The notes beneath the pieces were generated by a model that saw nothing but the letters and a program-made list of their open reading frames with translations, was not told the origin of the DNA and did no database searches. A stretch of 64,000 nucleotides of DNA from Bryobacterales bacterium KBS 96 (GTDB lineage: Bacteria > Acidobacteriota > Terriglobia > Bryobacterales > Bryobacteraceae), in contig KB906767.1 of assembly GCA_000381625.1 (NCBI GenBank), positions 2,334,629-2,398,628 of the forward strand, read 5' to 3'. The translations under genes and the position numbers were made by a program. Positions 17,608-26,998 of the stretch are shown here, in pieces; position 1 is the stretch's first letter, and every line of letters starts with the position of its first letter.

Positions 17608-20600
17608 ATGTTGTCTTCAAAAGTAACCTCTGTCCAATTAGTCAACAACGCCGCAGCCCTAATTCGCAGAACGGCTGCGCTTCTCCTCGTGATGCTTAGT
17701 ATCGTCCTCGCCGGGCGTGCGCAACAGTCTAATGCAGCAGATCCTGATTACAGCGGCGTTAAGGATATCCTGCGCGGAAGACGGACCCTCTTGTCCATCA
17801 ACGATCTGGTCATCGGTGGCACCGTGCTGAAGACCAATGACGGCAGCAAAATCGAGGACAAAAACATTTCCGAGCTGCCGAGCTTTCAAAGGGAGCCAGG
17901 CGACCCGGAAATCCTAACCCGCCTGTTCGATTCGAAATCCGGCGCCTTAGTGTACGCGCACAATAACACGGTATACGCAATAGATCCGATTTCCCAACGT
18001 GCAGCCTCTCTCGCCCTGAACAACGATTTCCGTGATGCAGGTATCGCTGCTGGCGACTTCAAAGGCGATGGCCTCCAGGAGGTTGTGATCGCCAATCTGC
18101 CTGCCCCATTCTTACCAGGCATAGTAAGAGTGGTGAGCGCAGTAGATCCCGAAGACTTTTCTCAGGGCCTTCGTTCAGGCGCGGAAGCGCGAATTCTGCC
18201 AGACCCGACCTCCAGGCCCGCTGTCGCTGTAGGCGATTTCGACGGGGATGGCCGGATGGAAATAGCAGTCGCATATAGCGTTCACACCCAAAGCCGGCTG
18301 AACATATACTCGGTGGACCCTCAAACCCTCGCGCCGGAGTTGAGACATAACCACATTTTCGCTCAGGGTGTAGTGGCGACTCTGGCGGCTGGACGATTTG
18401 GAACCACTCTTCACGACCAGTTGCTCGTCGGGTACTACACCCCTGGCAATCTGGTGGCCTTCAAGTCGTTTGACTTCGACAAGTCTCTGGAGCCAATTCT
18501 AAAAAACACTCGTACGGTCAGTCTCGGACATCTTAACGAATTGAATTTTCAAACCGGCCGTTTCGATCCGATTTCACCGTTGAATCAAGTCGCCATCAAA
18601 CTGAATCAGGGCCACGATAACGTCCAGGTTGGGATCATCACCTTGGATCATGAGCTGAAAATCCAGCTTCCCAAGTTCGTGACGCTACCGGGAGTAGCGT
18701 GCAGCAGCGGCGGCCTGGCAGTGGGAAACTTCGCGCGTACGGAGCCGGTACCGCAAGATCCGTCGAAAACCCAGCGTAGCTTGAGGTTTCAGTTAGCGAT
18801 CAGTTCGTCAAATTGCACGGGTAGCCTGGGTGTAAACATCTATAACATTGATCCGCCAAAGAGCGCGGGAGAAGATTTCGTCATTGACACGAACGCGGTA
18901 TTCAGCCGGCCGCTGCTCCAAACCGCGGATTACGGGCTGCCTATTGTTGTGGGTGACATACAGGGGCGTTCGGTTATTCTCGGAGAACCGACTAAGGTCG
19001 TGATAGAAGATACGGCTCAACCTTCCGTCATTGCCGCGATGCCGCCGATGCATGTCGATTTCGTACGACCGTCCGGCGGTGAACAGCCCACTTTGCTGAA
19101 TCTGAGCGCAATCCCGAGCGGGTTTCGTACGGTCTACGAAACGAGTGAGACCAACACAGCCCAGTCATCGAGCACGAGCACGAGCAGCTGGTCTTTCGGG
19201 GCGGAGGTCAACGTGGGGGCTTCAGTTGAAATCGGCAGTGTGGAGAACGGCTTGGGCGTAGAGGTGGGCGCTACTGCGCAGGCAGCGCAGGACATCAAAA
19301 CCATAAACGAGAAACAGTATGGCTCTTATCAGAGCAGCCGTTTCGACGCCAGCGTCAAAACGGGCTTGTCCGACCAGGTTTGGTACACGCAATCGCGCTT
19401 CAACCTATACGTTTATCCCGTGCTCGGACATAGCGTGTGTCCGACAGGAGAACCCAGCTGCACAGAAAAGGTTCCATTGACAATTCAGTTCTCAGGTCCG
19501 GACAAAATCGAGTCTCACAAAGTCGATGGAAATTTAATTCCCTGGTATCAGCCACCTTGGGAGCCGGGTAACGTCTTGTCGTATCCGGCAACCGAGAAGC
19601 AATTACAACAGATACTGCCGAATACTGAGCAGCTTTCGAAGGCCAGCACCTACCGCACCGATAGCGGCACCGCAACCGAGCGCGCCACCTGGACCAGCGA
19701 GACGACCGAGGGTGCAACCGCAAGCGTCGACCAGAATTTCTCTTATGAGCTGGGATTCTCGGTGAGCGGGGCCGTGAGCGGCGGCTTCGTCACCGGAAAA
19801 GCCAGTGCGAGTTTGAACCTCAGCGGAAGCTCCGGGTTTAGCGATTTGAATAAGTCGGTCACGAGTGTGGGCCGCTCCGCCGGCATCGGCGTAGAAAAGC
19901 CCGGAACGTTTCGTATTCCAACGAGCTATAACTATGTCTTCACGCCTTATATCCTGGGGCAAAAAAAGCCCGGCAGCGTAGTGGACAACGAGCCGTTACA
20001 GGCGGACGTGAAAACGTTTGGCCTGCTGCGAACCGCTTTCACTGCCGATCCGGCCCGCAACGATGCCGGCGGTTGGTGGAAAGGGGTCTATCGCGATAAG
20101 CCCGATGTAGCTCTGAATCACCCCTCACGTTGGAGCAAGCAATCGGGCGTGGCAGCGGGTCCGCTCCCGTCCAATTGCCTGGAGTCCCCCGACGGTGTGG
20201 ATTGCCTCGTTCTCGAACCGAGCCGTCCCGACAACTTGTGGGAAAGCAACTTTCATGTAATGCGCGGATTCTTCATCTCGAATGCGCTCAGCGGCGGGAA
20301 AGGCCCGCAGCTTACGACGGCAACGGCAGGCGACAAACTGACGCTGGAAGCTCGCGTCTACAATTACAGCTTTGCATCCATGCCCGTCAATAGCCAGGTG
20401 CATGTCCGCTTCTATGCCCAGCAAATTGACACGCTTCATGAGCATCGTCCGGTAGGTGATAGCATTCTGATAAGCGAGGTAAAGCTCGCCCCGATTCCAC
20501 CTTTCAGCGACGATGATGACGCGCCTCTGAACTGGGTGCTGGCGAGGACCGACTTCGATACAAAGGGATACGACAATAATTATCTGATCTTCTGGGTTGT

Positions 20601-21162
20601 AGTTTGGATCGAGGACGCGAACGGGAACCTTGTGCCCGAGATCGAGGGCCACGGCTTGACAAAGATCCTGGGCGATCTCAAATCCCTCGCTGGAGTCGAA
20701 GCAGAAACTTACAGTAATAACGTTGGTTTCTACAACTCTGTTTTCTACGTCTTCCCCGAACAGACCGTTGCCGAGGCAACGAATCGCGATGGCCAGCCCG
20801 CGACCATTGACATCGCCAAAACGCAAGTTTCTGAAAAGCGAGTTCTCCAAGGTCAAACAGTAGACATCTCGGCACAAGTTCTAGCGGGGAACAACAGTGC
20901 ATCGGGCGTGACGGCACTCTTCTATGACGGCGATCCGCACGCGGGGGGCACCGTCTTCGGCCTGGAACGGATTCCGTATATCGCGCAGGACGGCACGTAC
21001 CAGGTAGAAGCGCCATATCGCGCAGCCGCGTGTGGCAAGCACGAACTATTCATAGCTGTGCATGAGGGAACGCCCGACGAGGTGCTCTCTCGGATTGGAA
21101 AAATTAAAGTCGACTGCGCCTATCATTTGGTCGCATCATCCGGATTCGATTCAGATAAGTGA
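17608..21162 (+). CDS. Giant secreted FG-GAP protein, paralogue of the previous gene
   Basis: This 1184-residue protein starts with a signal peptide ending near GRAQQ and then aligns with the second part of the upstream fusion, starting at the motif PDYSGVKDILRGRRTLL. Propeller-like motifs include AAGDFKGDGLQEVVIANL and VGDFDGDGRMEIAVAYS. The middle has a serine-rich stretch and alternating polar beta strands, then WYQPPWEPGNVLSYPAT, identical to the paralogue. The C-terminal part contains HVRFYAQQ and VVWIEDANGNLVPEI. It lacks the PEP-CTERM domain of its neighbour. The alternating polar strands look like those of beta-pore-forming or surface-binding proteins, but I cannot assign a family. 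Confidence 0.85.
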   Translation: MLSSKVTSVQLVNNAAALIRRTAALLLVMLSIVLAGRAQQSNAADPDYSGVKDILRGRRTLLSINDLVIGGTVLKTNDGSKIEDKNISELPSFQREPGDPEILTRLFDSKSGALVYAHNNTVYAIDPISQRAASLALNNDFRDAGIAAGDFKGDGLQEVVIANLPAPFLPGIVRVVSAVDPEDFSQGLRSGAEARILPDPTSRPAVAVGDFDGDGRMEIAVAYSVHTQSRLNIYSVDPQTLAPELRHNHIFAQGVVATLAAGRFGTTLHDQLLVGYYTPGNLVAFKSFDFDKSLEPILKNTRTVSLGHLNELNFQTGRFDPISPLNQVAIKLNQGHDNVQVGIITLDHELKIQLPKFVTLPGVACSSGGLAVGNFARTEPVPQDPSKTQRSLRFQLAISSSNCTGSLGVNIYNIDPPKSAGEDFVIDTNAVFSRPLLQTADYGLPIVVGDIQGRSVILGEPTKVVIEDTAQPSVIAAMPPMHVDFVRPSGGEQPTLLNLSAIPSGFRTVYETSETNTAQSSSTSTSSWSFGAEVNVGASVEIGSVENGLGVEVGATAQAAQDIKTINEKQYGSYQSSRFDASVKTGLSDQVWYTQSRFNLYVYPVLGHSVCPTGEPSCTEKVPLTIQFSGPDKIESHKVDGNLIPWYQPPWEPGNVLSYPATEKQLQQILPNTEQLSKASTYRTDSGTATERATWTSETTEGATASVDQNFSYELGFSVSGAVSGGFVTGKASASLNLSGSSGFSDLNKSVTSVGRSAGIGVEKPGTFRIPTSYNYVFTPYILGQKKPGSVVDNEPLQADVKTFGLLRTAFTADPARNDAGGWWKGVYRDKPDVALNHPSRWSKQSGVAAGPLPSNCLESPDGVDCLVLEPSRPDNLWESNFHVMRGFFISNALSGGKGPQLTTATAGDKLTLEARVYNYSFASMPVNSQVHVRFYAQQIDTLHEHRPVGDSILISEVKLAPIPPFSDDDDAPLNWVLARTDFDTKGYDNNYLIFWVVVWIEDANGNLVPEIEGHGLTKILGDLKSLAGVEAETYSNNVGFYNSVFYVFPEQTVAEATNRDGQPATIDIAKTQVSEKRVLQGQTVDISAQVLAGNNSASGVTALFYDGDPHAGGTVFGLERIPYIAQDGTYQVEAPYRAAACGKHELFIAVHEGTPDEVLSRIGKIKVDCAYHLVASSGFDSDK

Positions 21163-21954
21163 GCGCACCATTCCAACGGCGGCACCGCGGGTGAGCGTCG
21201 TAATGGTTGCCTTTGATCGCCGGAACTTCCTACTGTCCGCGCTTCCATGATCGTCGACGAGTCGGAAAGTGAATTCAGAAACGCTGTGCTCCTGGCGGAT
21301 GGTGTGACAAGTTAACAGCGTAAAACATGCCGGGTTGATTGCCTGGCCTCGGGCATGAATTAGACCATATTGGCGATCGCGTCCGCGTGACGGCGACCCC
21401 AGAGTAAGCAACTATATTAGAGGCTGGCACTGCTGGCGGATTTTCGCTACCCACAGGGCTCTGTCAACGGTTCCTAGACAGCAAAGGGAGCGCATCTGGC
21501 GGTCCGGCTAATACCCCATCGTGTGTGTCGCCTGATCTGGAAAGGTTCGTCACGAAGGAATTTCCTATATGGAATACGGACCGGCACCAACGGCAATTAC
21601 GTTAAAGCGAAGACGACAGAGGCTTGTGACATAACTGACGAATCTCGGATACGAAGTACATCTCACACCGCGGATATCCGATGCGACAAGGGCCTGATTT
21701 TGAGGGTCTGGGAGGGCGGAGCCGCGAGGCATCCCCTATCCCGATTAACTGAGAGAATGACATCTCGCCGATTTCTCTTCGGTAGTCGGGAAGGGTAGAG
21801 CAATCTGGAGGGCAGCTGGTATAAACGGACTGACAATAGATAAAAGCATTTTCTGCATCCGCCGCCGACGTGCTCTTTTTCGTTTCCGGCCCAGTGCTCG
21901 CCGTAAAGTAAAGACCGGGCAGCCGATCATGGAAATCGCTGCCCGGCCAATCAG
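21163..21954. other. Long intergenic region before ssb copy B
   Basis: About 790 bases follow the giant paralogue. Short open frames on both strands carry no recognisable protein. The right end holds the terminator-like hairpin of ssb copy B. Confidence 0.4.
21915..21946 (-). terminator. Terminator hairpin after ssb (copy B)
   Basis: Arms CCGGGCAGCCGAT and ATCGCTGCCCGG pair with one bulged base. This is the counterpart of the hairpin after ssb copy A; on the minus strand it is followed by TCTTTAC. Confidence 0.65.
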
Positions 21955-22344
21955 TTAGTCGATGGGTTCGTCGGCCGGCTCTGATTCAGGAGTGGAAACG
22001 GGCTGCCTGTCCGAGCGGTCTAGCGCCAAGATCGAGGTGGCATGGATTTCAGCCGCGCGAACGCTGCGATCCGATTCGGTCGGCGTGTATTCGCGATAGC
22101 GCAGTTCCCCTTCGACTTCGATATACGCACCTTTCTGCAATGTGCCGGCCCATGCCGCCAGCTTGTTCCAGCTGATGATCCGATGCCATTCGCTGCGCGT
22201 CTTGTACTCGTTGCTGTCTTTCTCTTTCCAGCTCACGCAGGTGGCGAGCGATAAGCGGGTGTAGGTGACGCCGTTCGGAGTCGAGCGGCTTTCGGCATCC
22301 TGGCCGAGAAAACCAATGAGAGTGATGCGATTTTTGCAAAGCAT
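21955..22344 (-). CDS. ssb: Single-stranded DNA-binding protein, module copy B
   Basis: This 129-residue SSB is nearly identical to the protein at 1948-2337: same start (MLCKNRITLIGFLGQDAE), same OB-fold motifs and same length. Differences include a TCVSWKEK segment in place of TSMSWKEK and a tip of DEPID in place of EEPLD. The start at 22344 has GGAAG upstream. It is divergent from repA copy B across a conserved non-coding region. It probably belongs to a duplicated plasmid-like replicon and is not the housekeeping SSB. Confidence 0.93.
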   Translation of the reverse strand: MLCKNRITLIGFLGQDAESRSTPNGVTYTRLSLATCVSWKEKDSNEYKTRSEWHRIISWNKLAAWAGTLQKGAYIEVEGELRYREYTPTESDRSVRAAEIHATSILALDRSDRQPVSTPESEPADEPID

Positions 22345-22925
22345 ATTTTTGTCTTCCTTTCGCGCCCCGATCGGTTGGGGCGACTCGGAGCGAAGGGGGC
22401 CGCTCTCCAGGCCAGCAAGGCTGTTTTTTGGAGGGTCAGGAGCGGATTGTTTGTGCTCTGCAAAAGGCGAAGCCAGCAATCCGGGAGGGAAACCAAAACC
22501 CGTTAGGGCTGGAACTGCTGAGCGCCGCCGCCGAGCGCGGGAATTACCCTGAAGCCAAGCCCAAACGAGACGGGCTGAAAGGCAGACGAGCTTGCAAACA
22601 ACGCCGCACTCTCGGTTCTTTCGATGTGACGCTTACGCCGCTCTCTTCCGTAGGCAGGTCTCTCCCGCATCGCCCCAAGTCAGACCAACTGCAAACAGAA
22701 CGACCGGCAACGTGTTCGCGCACGCAGGGGATTCGCAAAACGTCGTGACAATCGGATTGCGCGCCGGGTCGAAACGGGATGTGTGTTTATTCAGGTCTAC
22801 AGTTTGCGCGCTGCGTCCAGTGGGAGTCGCCGTATTTATTAGCTCAGTGTCCGTGAGCAGTGATGATGGTGTTCCGAGAGAGTCGCGGAACCTCCGGCCA
22901 GGTTTTGACATGCAAGATGCTGTCA

Positions 22926-22953
22926 GAATGCCAGCGTAGGAGGAGAGGCATTC
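22926..22953. repeat. Conserved stem-loop in candidate origin (copy B)
   Basis: GAATGCC and GGCATTC are kept as in copy A with a different loop sequence. Confidence 0.55.
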
Positions 22954-23062
22954 CGTAACGAAGCCGCGGCCAGTCAATAGGTTAGGTTCAACCCGAGAAT
23001 ACGATTACTGCGTTAAGGCGACAGTGACTATGGGCGAAATGCTGCCAAGCTATTGAAATGGT

Positions 23063-23106
23063 TGGAGCGGGAGAGGGGAGTCGAACCCCCGTATCAAGCT
23101 TGGGAA
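23063..23106 (-). other. 3' half of tRNA-Gly(CCC), candidate attachment site (copy B)
   Basis: This is the same 44-base fragment as at 3044-3087, running from the anticodon loop through the T-arm and acceptor strand to CCA, again with no 5' half. Its preservation in both modules argues that it belongs to the element and is not chance decay. Confidence 0.6.
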
Positions 23107-23380
23107 TCCAACTGGCGTTTGTAAATAAAGAACAAATGCGTCCATGGCGATTAATCTTGACCATAGAAGTGAATGGCGTCTCAGCAACTTACGGCAAATC
23201 GGTCCTTAAAGTAGTAATCGCAGTAAGCGGGCCGATGGCGATTTAAAGCCCCTCTTACCCACCAAGCAAAGCGACTTCGGAACCTCTCACCCAACCGCGC
23301 CAGGCAGTCCTGGCGCTGACGCGAGGTGAGAGTTGCAAACAGTAAACGCCCGACGTGTGTCTAGCGGGCATAGAAACGGA

Positions 23381-24358
23381 ATGGAGTCGGCCGGCTCCGC
23401 GCTAACACGGATCTCGCCGGAGTTCGTGGTTTCGAAACAGAAGCTGCGGCAGGCCGAAGGCAGCTGCATCGTGCGGCTGAAGCGTGAGGAAGGAAAACAG
23501 AACTTGGGATTCAGTTCGAGACCGTTCGTCTTGTGTGGGCTGCCGGTACGCAAGCCGCCCGCTGACCAGATGCTGTACGAGCGGCGCAACGGCGATTTCG
23601 TTCTACAGATCACCGGCCATCCCAATTACGGTCTGCCGTTTGGTCAGGACCGGATCGTGCCGATCTATCTGGCCACCCTAGCCGTGCGCCAACAGAGTCA
23701 AACCATTCGCTTCCGCACCGCTGCGGAGATGCTGGAAACCTTCGGAATGCACAAAGGCGGAAAGGAGTACCGGCGATTGGTTGCCGCTTTCGAACGCATC
23801 TTCGGGGCCACCATATTTTTCGGGACCAATAGCCTCAGAGGAACAGCCAAGGTGGTCCAGCGCTCACGATTCAGCTTCTTCCGGGAGGCTCAGATCTGGT
23901 ACAGCCGCAATGCCGAGCAGTATCCGATTTCCGAGCAGTTCGAGAATGTGATTGTGCTCAGCGGCGAGTTTTACAGAGAAATCAGGGCGCACCCGATTCC
24001 GGCAGACCTGGAGGTCGTGAAAGTACTCGCAGGAGCACCCGCTGTGCTGGACTTGTTCATGTGGCTTTCTTATCGCTGCTTTGTGGCAAGGGGGAAGGAA
24101 ACAATTCCACTGTTTGGAGCTTGCGGCCTGGCCAGCCAGATCGGCTCGAGTGAATATGCCCGGCCGCGCCGGTTTCGCGAAAAGCTCGATGGATGGTTGG
24201 AATCCGTCCGCGTGCTTTGGCCGGATTGCCCGGCCGAAATCAGCGCGGACGGTAGAAGTTTGATTGTGAATCAGGCTATAGCAGTCCGGTCGGAACAGAG
24301 CGTTCTCAACCGGTGGAACGACAATCCTATTTACTTAGATCGGACGATTTCGCGATGA
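23381..24358 (+). CDS. RepA-type plasmid replication initiator, module copy B
   Basis: The 325-residue paralogue of the initiator at 3371-4330 shares FSSRPFVLCGLPVRKPP, LPFGQDRIVPIYLATLAV and MHKGGKEYRRLVAAFERIFG. The start at 23381 (MESAG) is the conserved one. The C terminus has diverged: it ends in ISR after a tail unlike copy A. The stop codon overlaps the ATG of the DUF1016 nuclease gene by four bases, whereas in copy A the small basic gene sits at this spot. Most differences are conservative and the frame is intact, so both copies may be functional. Confidence 0.75.
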   Translation: MESAGSALTRISPEFVVSKQKLRQAEGSCIVRLKREEGKQNLGFSSRPFVLCGLPVRKPPADQMLYERRNGDFVLQITGHPNYGLPFGQDRIVPIYLATLAVRQQSQTIRFRTAAEMLETFGMHKGGKEYRRLVAAFERIFGATIFFGTNSLRGTAKVVQRSRFSFFREAQIWYSRNAEQYPISEQFENVIVLSGEFYREIRAHPIPADLEVVKVLAGAPAVLDLFMWLSYRCFVARGKETIPLFGACGLASQIGSSEYARPRRFREKLDGWLESVRVLWPDCPAEISADGRSLIVNQAIAVRSEQSVLNRWNDNPIYLDRTISR

Positions 24359-25479
24359 AGAAAATAGCAAAAATGCCATTGGTGGACACCGCCTACGGTG
24401 CCTTGCTTTCGCAAATCGTTTCGCTGCTCGATGCCGCCCGACGAACTAGTGGCAAGGCGGTCAATCACATCATCACATCCACTTATTGGGAGATCGGGCG
24501 ACGGATTGTGGAGCATGAACAGAAGGGATCACCCAGGGCTGAATATGGCGAGCAGTTGATGGGGCAATTGGCACGAGATTTGACCGAGCGCTTTGGCCGG
24601 GGCTTCTCGCAAAGTAACGTTTTCCAAATGCGGCAGTTCTTTCTTACGCATCGGTCAAAATTCCAGACAGTGTCTGGAATATCGGAAGCGCCTGGAAAAT
24701 TCCAGACGGCGTCTGGAAAATCTATTCCGGTGCCGCTCTTCCCGCTATCGTGGTCGCACTATGTACGGCTGCTGTCCGTCAAAGACGAGACCGCGCGGAA
24801 GTTCTACGAAGATGAGGCACTGCGGGGCGGTTGGTCGGTTCGGCAGTTGGACCGACAGGTAGCAACGTTGTTTTATGAGCGTGCCAAGCGATCCAAAAGG
24901 AAACTCATCGCAACAGAGCAGCCGGAAGATGCGGTCAGCGCGCAAGAAGAAATTAGAGACCCGTTCGTGCTTGAATTCCTGGGGCTCAAGGATGAGTACT
25001 CGGAGAGCGATCTGGAAGAAGCGCTGATTCTTCACCTGGAGCACTTCCTGCTCGAACTTGGCAGCGATTTCGCGTTTGTTGCCCGGCAGAAGCGACTCCG
25101 TGTTGGTGACGAATGGTATCGAATCGATCTCCTCTTTTTTCATCGTCGGCTTCGTACCCTCATTCTCATCGACCTGAAACTCGGGAGGTTCACACACGCG
25201 GATGCCGGACAGATGAACCTTTACCTAAACTACGCTCGCGAACACTGGACCTACGCGGGCGAAAATCAGCCCATCGGCCTCATTCTTTGCTCGGAGCGCA
25301 ACGAGGCTATCGCCCACTATGCATTGGGGAACCTCTCCAATACCGTGTTGGCTCGGGAGTACAACGTGGAACTTCCGACCGAAGAGCGGTTAGCTGATGA
25401 ACTGACCGCGACGAGGAGAGCGCTTGCGATGCGCGGTGCCCAGTCAAAACCGCGAAGACCATCTCGGGGAAGGAATTGA
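24355..25479 (+). CDS. DUF1016 (YhcG-like) PD-(D/E)XK nuclease
   Basis: This 374-residue protein has the two-domain DUF1016 architecture. The N-terminal domain (TYWEIGRRIVEHEQKG, then FGRGFSQSNVFQMRQFF) is thought to bind DNA. The C-terminal domain is a PD-(D/E)XK nuclease with the acidic residue in YRIDLLFFHRRL and the DxK pair in LILIDLKLGRFTHADAGQMN. Family members are often linked to restriction or other defence loci. The start at 24355 overlaps the repA stop, and the stop lies one base before the next gene, so it is placed inside the replication operon. Its linker carries two copies of a palindromic repeat (see the next entry). Confidence 0.88.
   Translation: MKKIAKMPLVDTAYGALLSQIVSLLDAARRTSGKAVNHIITSTYWEIGRRIVEHEQKGSPRAEYGEQLMGQLARDLTERFGRGFSQSNVFQMRQFFLTHRSKFQTVSGISEAPGKFQTASGKSIPVPLFPLSWSHYVRLLSVKDETARKFYEDEALRGGWSVRQLDRQVATLFYERAKRSKRKLIATEQPEDAVSAQEEIRDPFVLEFLGLKDEYSESDLEEALILHLEHFLLELGSDFAFVARQKRLRVGDEWYRIDLLFFHRRLRTLILIDLKLGRFTHADAGQMNLYLNYAREHWTYAGENQPIGLILCSERNEAIAHYALGNLSNTVLAREYNVELPTEERLADELTATRRALAMRGAQSKPRRPSRGRN
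24661..24718. repeat. Two 19-bp palindromes inside the DUF1016 gene
   Basis: TTCCAGACAGTGTCTGGAA (24661-24679) and TTCCAGACGGCGTCTGGAA (24700-24718) are each perfect palindromes around one central base. They are 39 bases apart, a multiple of three, and encode KFQTVSG and KFQTASG in the linker between the two domains, so the frame is preserved. Confidence 0.75.
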
Positions 25480-25480
25480 C

Positions 25481-25864
25481 ATGAGCAACGGTTTCGCTGC
25501 TACCTCGAAGAAGACAAGACGACAAGAGGCGGCGGTCGACAGTCACAGTCCAGACAACGCCGCAATTCCTGTTTGGTTGCATGCCACGGAATCGTTTTAC
25601 AAAAAGCTGAACCGGATTGCCAGGGACTGCCAGCTGTCGCGCTACGAAGCAATCAGTCGAGGTCTCGACGCTCTGCGGCGCGAGATGGAAGTGCGAAATT
25701 CAGCATTGAATCGAAACATTAAAAGCCCAGCTCAGTCGGAGGTGTTCCGTAGAACTATGGGGCAGGTTTCGCGAAATTATTGGGCTACGGTGAGTGCCGA
25801 GGAGAAGCGCGAGCGGGCACAGCGAAGTGCTCGGGCGCGCTGGGAGCGCCTTCGTGGTATCTGA
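25481..25864 (+). CDS. Small basic protein of the replication module (copy B)
   Basis: The 127-residue protein is the counterpart of the gene at 4327-4674. Shared stretches are ATESFYKKLNRIA, SRYEAISRGLDALRRE and SPAQSEVFRRTMGQVSRNYW. The N-terminal 25 residues differ. It starts one base after the nuclease stop with AAGGA upstream. The function is unknown; its conservation with repA suggests a replication or partition role. Confidence 0.65.
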   Translation: MSNGFAATSKKTRRQEAAVDSHSPDNAAIPVWLHATESFYKKLNRIARDCQLSRYEAISRGLDALRREMEVRNSALNRNIKSPAQSEVFRRTMGQVSRNYWATVSAEEKRERAQRSARARWERLRGI

Positions 25865-26094
25865 AATATGCGCAAATGCAGATAGAGACGCATTCCCCAG
25901 CCCGGTATCCTGCTTCCTGAGAGGCAAAAATGAAATTTGCTCCCTTCGATGATAATGTTGAACGGTCACGGATCATATCGAAGTCCACAAAGTATTCGCG
26001 ACCTATCTCGGCGAATCCTGATGGTCCGTTTCGCTCGCGTTGCCGACCCGTGTAAACAAGGCCGCTATGATCCAGAATCTTGACGGCGACGAGA

Positions 26095-26700
26095 ATGATG
26101 ATGATTGACTACAAGTCAATGTCAAACGACGAGCTGCGTGAAGCGCTGGCCGCAGCAGCGGCGGAGTTGATGTCGCGAAGGAATGCAACTGGAGGGCCGG
26201 GTTCGATTCAGCATCTCTACAGGATTCGTATGACGAGAACACCAAAGGCAGAACCGCAGGCGTATCGATTCACAATGATTGAGGACACGGTCGTTCAGCT
26301 TCCGTTGCCTCTCGATCAGGTAGTCGGTAAGACCGGCAGGGTCATTGGAGGTGAGTTTTTGCTTAACGACGGCGATGTTGTCCGAAAGGTCGCTGCGACC
26401 GGAATGATCTCGTATCTGATTCCCTGGCAAGGTAATATCGACGATCGAGACTACGACGTTTCTCAAGTATTCGTGGGTGAAACGGAAGCCGAGAGGATTG
26501 CAAAAGTCGAGACCTTTGTGCGCGGTGATCGAAGTCATCTGATCCAGGAAATTGAGGACACGATTACGTTTTGGAAGGAAACCTTACCCGAATATGAAGA
26601 ACAGGCTAGAGCCGACGAATATTGGAGAAGAGCGTCAGACGATTGTCGAAGCCGTATAAACAGGCTTGAAGCGATGCTTCACTGGGCGCAACAAACATGA
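26095..26700 (+). CDS. Hypothetical protein
   Basis: This 201-residue soluble protein has no membrane segments or signal peptide. It starts with a helix (SNDELREALAAAAAELMSRR), has a beta-rich middle (GEFLLNDGDVVRKVAA) and ends with a charged helical segment (EETLPEYEE region to LEAMLHWAQQT) that could be a coiled coil. Three adjacent ATG codons make the exact start uncertain. I do not recognise a family. It lies downstream of module B and may be its cargo. Confidence 0.5.
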   Translation: MMMIDYKSMSNDELREALAAAAAELMSRRNATGGPGSIQHLYRIRMTRTPKAEPQAYRFTMIEDTVVQLPLPLDQVVGKTGRVIGGEFLLNDGDVVRKVAATGMISYLIPWQGNIDDRDYDVSQVFVGETEAERIAKVETFVRGDRSHLIQEIEDTITFWKETLPEYEEQARADEYWRRASDDCRSRINRLEAMLHWAQQT

Positions 26701-26731
26701 GTCGCCCTGAGATGGCGAGGGCGGAGTTTCG

Positions 26732-26998
26732 GTGTCTAACAGCCCAGTGGACTGTGCGATTTGTGTGCCGCCATACTCATGTGAGTCTTTCTATGGCATG
26801 AAACTCGGTCAGGGCATGCACCTGGCCGATCGCGCTCTATCCTCATATGTGAACGCCATGGATACGCGAATGGGTTTTCACCGTTTTGGGTCCTCGCAAT
26901 TTAAGTGCGTCTTCTGCGGAAAACCGGCGGACACAAAGGATCATTGCCCCCCGCGCTGTTTGCTGCGGCCAGCATGGCCGATATCGACAACTCACTGA
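26732..26998 (+). pseudogene. HNH-like N-terminal fragment
   Basis: An 88-residue frame ends in FKCVFCGKPADTKDHCPP, which resembles the zinc-binding start of HNH-type nucleases (CxxC followed by DHxPP). The rest of such a protein is missing: after CLL the frame runs into unrelated residues and stops, while another frame becomes the next large gene. It is best read as a truncated relic at a recombination junction. No ribosome site is visible. Confidence 0.4.

Larger units (their letters stand above)
22345..23380. other. Conserved ssb-repA intergenic region, candidate origin (copy B)
   Basis: This aligns with 2338-3370 over its whole length, at an offset close to 20,019 bases in the tRNA-fragment part. 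The 220 bases before ssb and about 23005-23255 are almost unchanged, while 22580-22900 has diverged more. It has no supported gene. Confidence 0.5.

Noticed and set aside
20125-20877. A 250-residue frame on the minus strand
   Set aside because: It is antisense to the giant secreted paralogue, whose frame is intact over 1184 residues with motifs shared with its neighbour.
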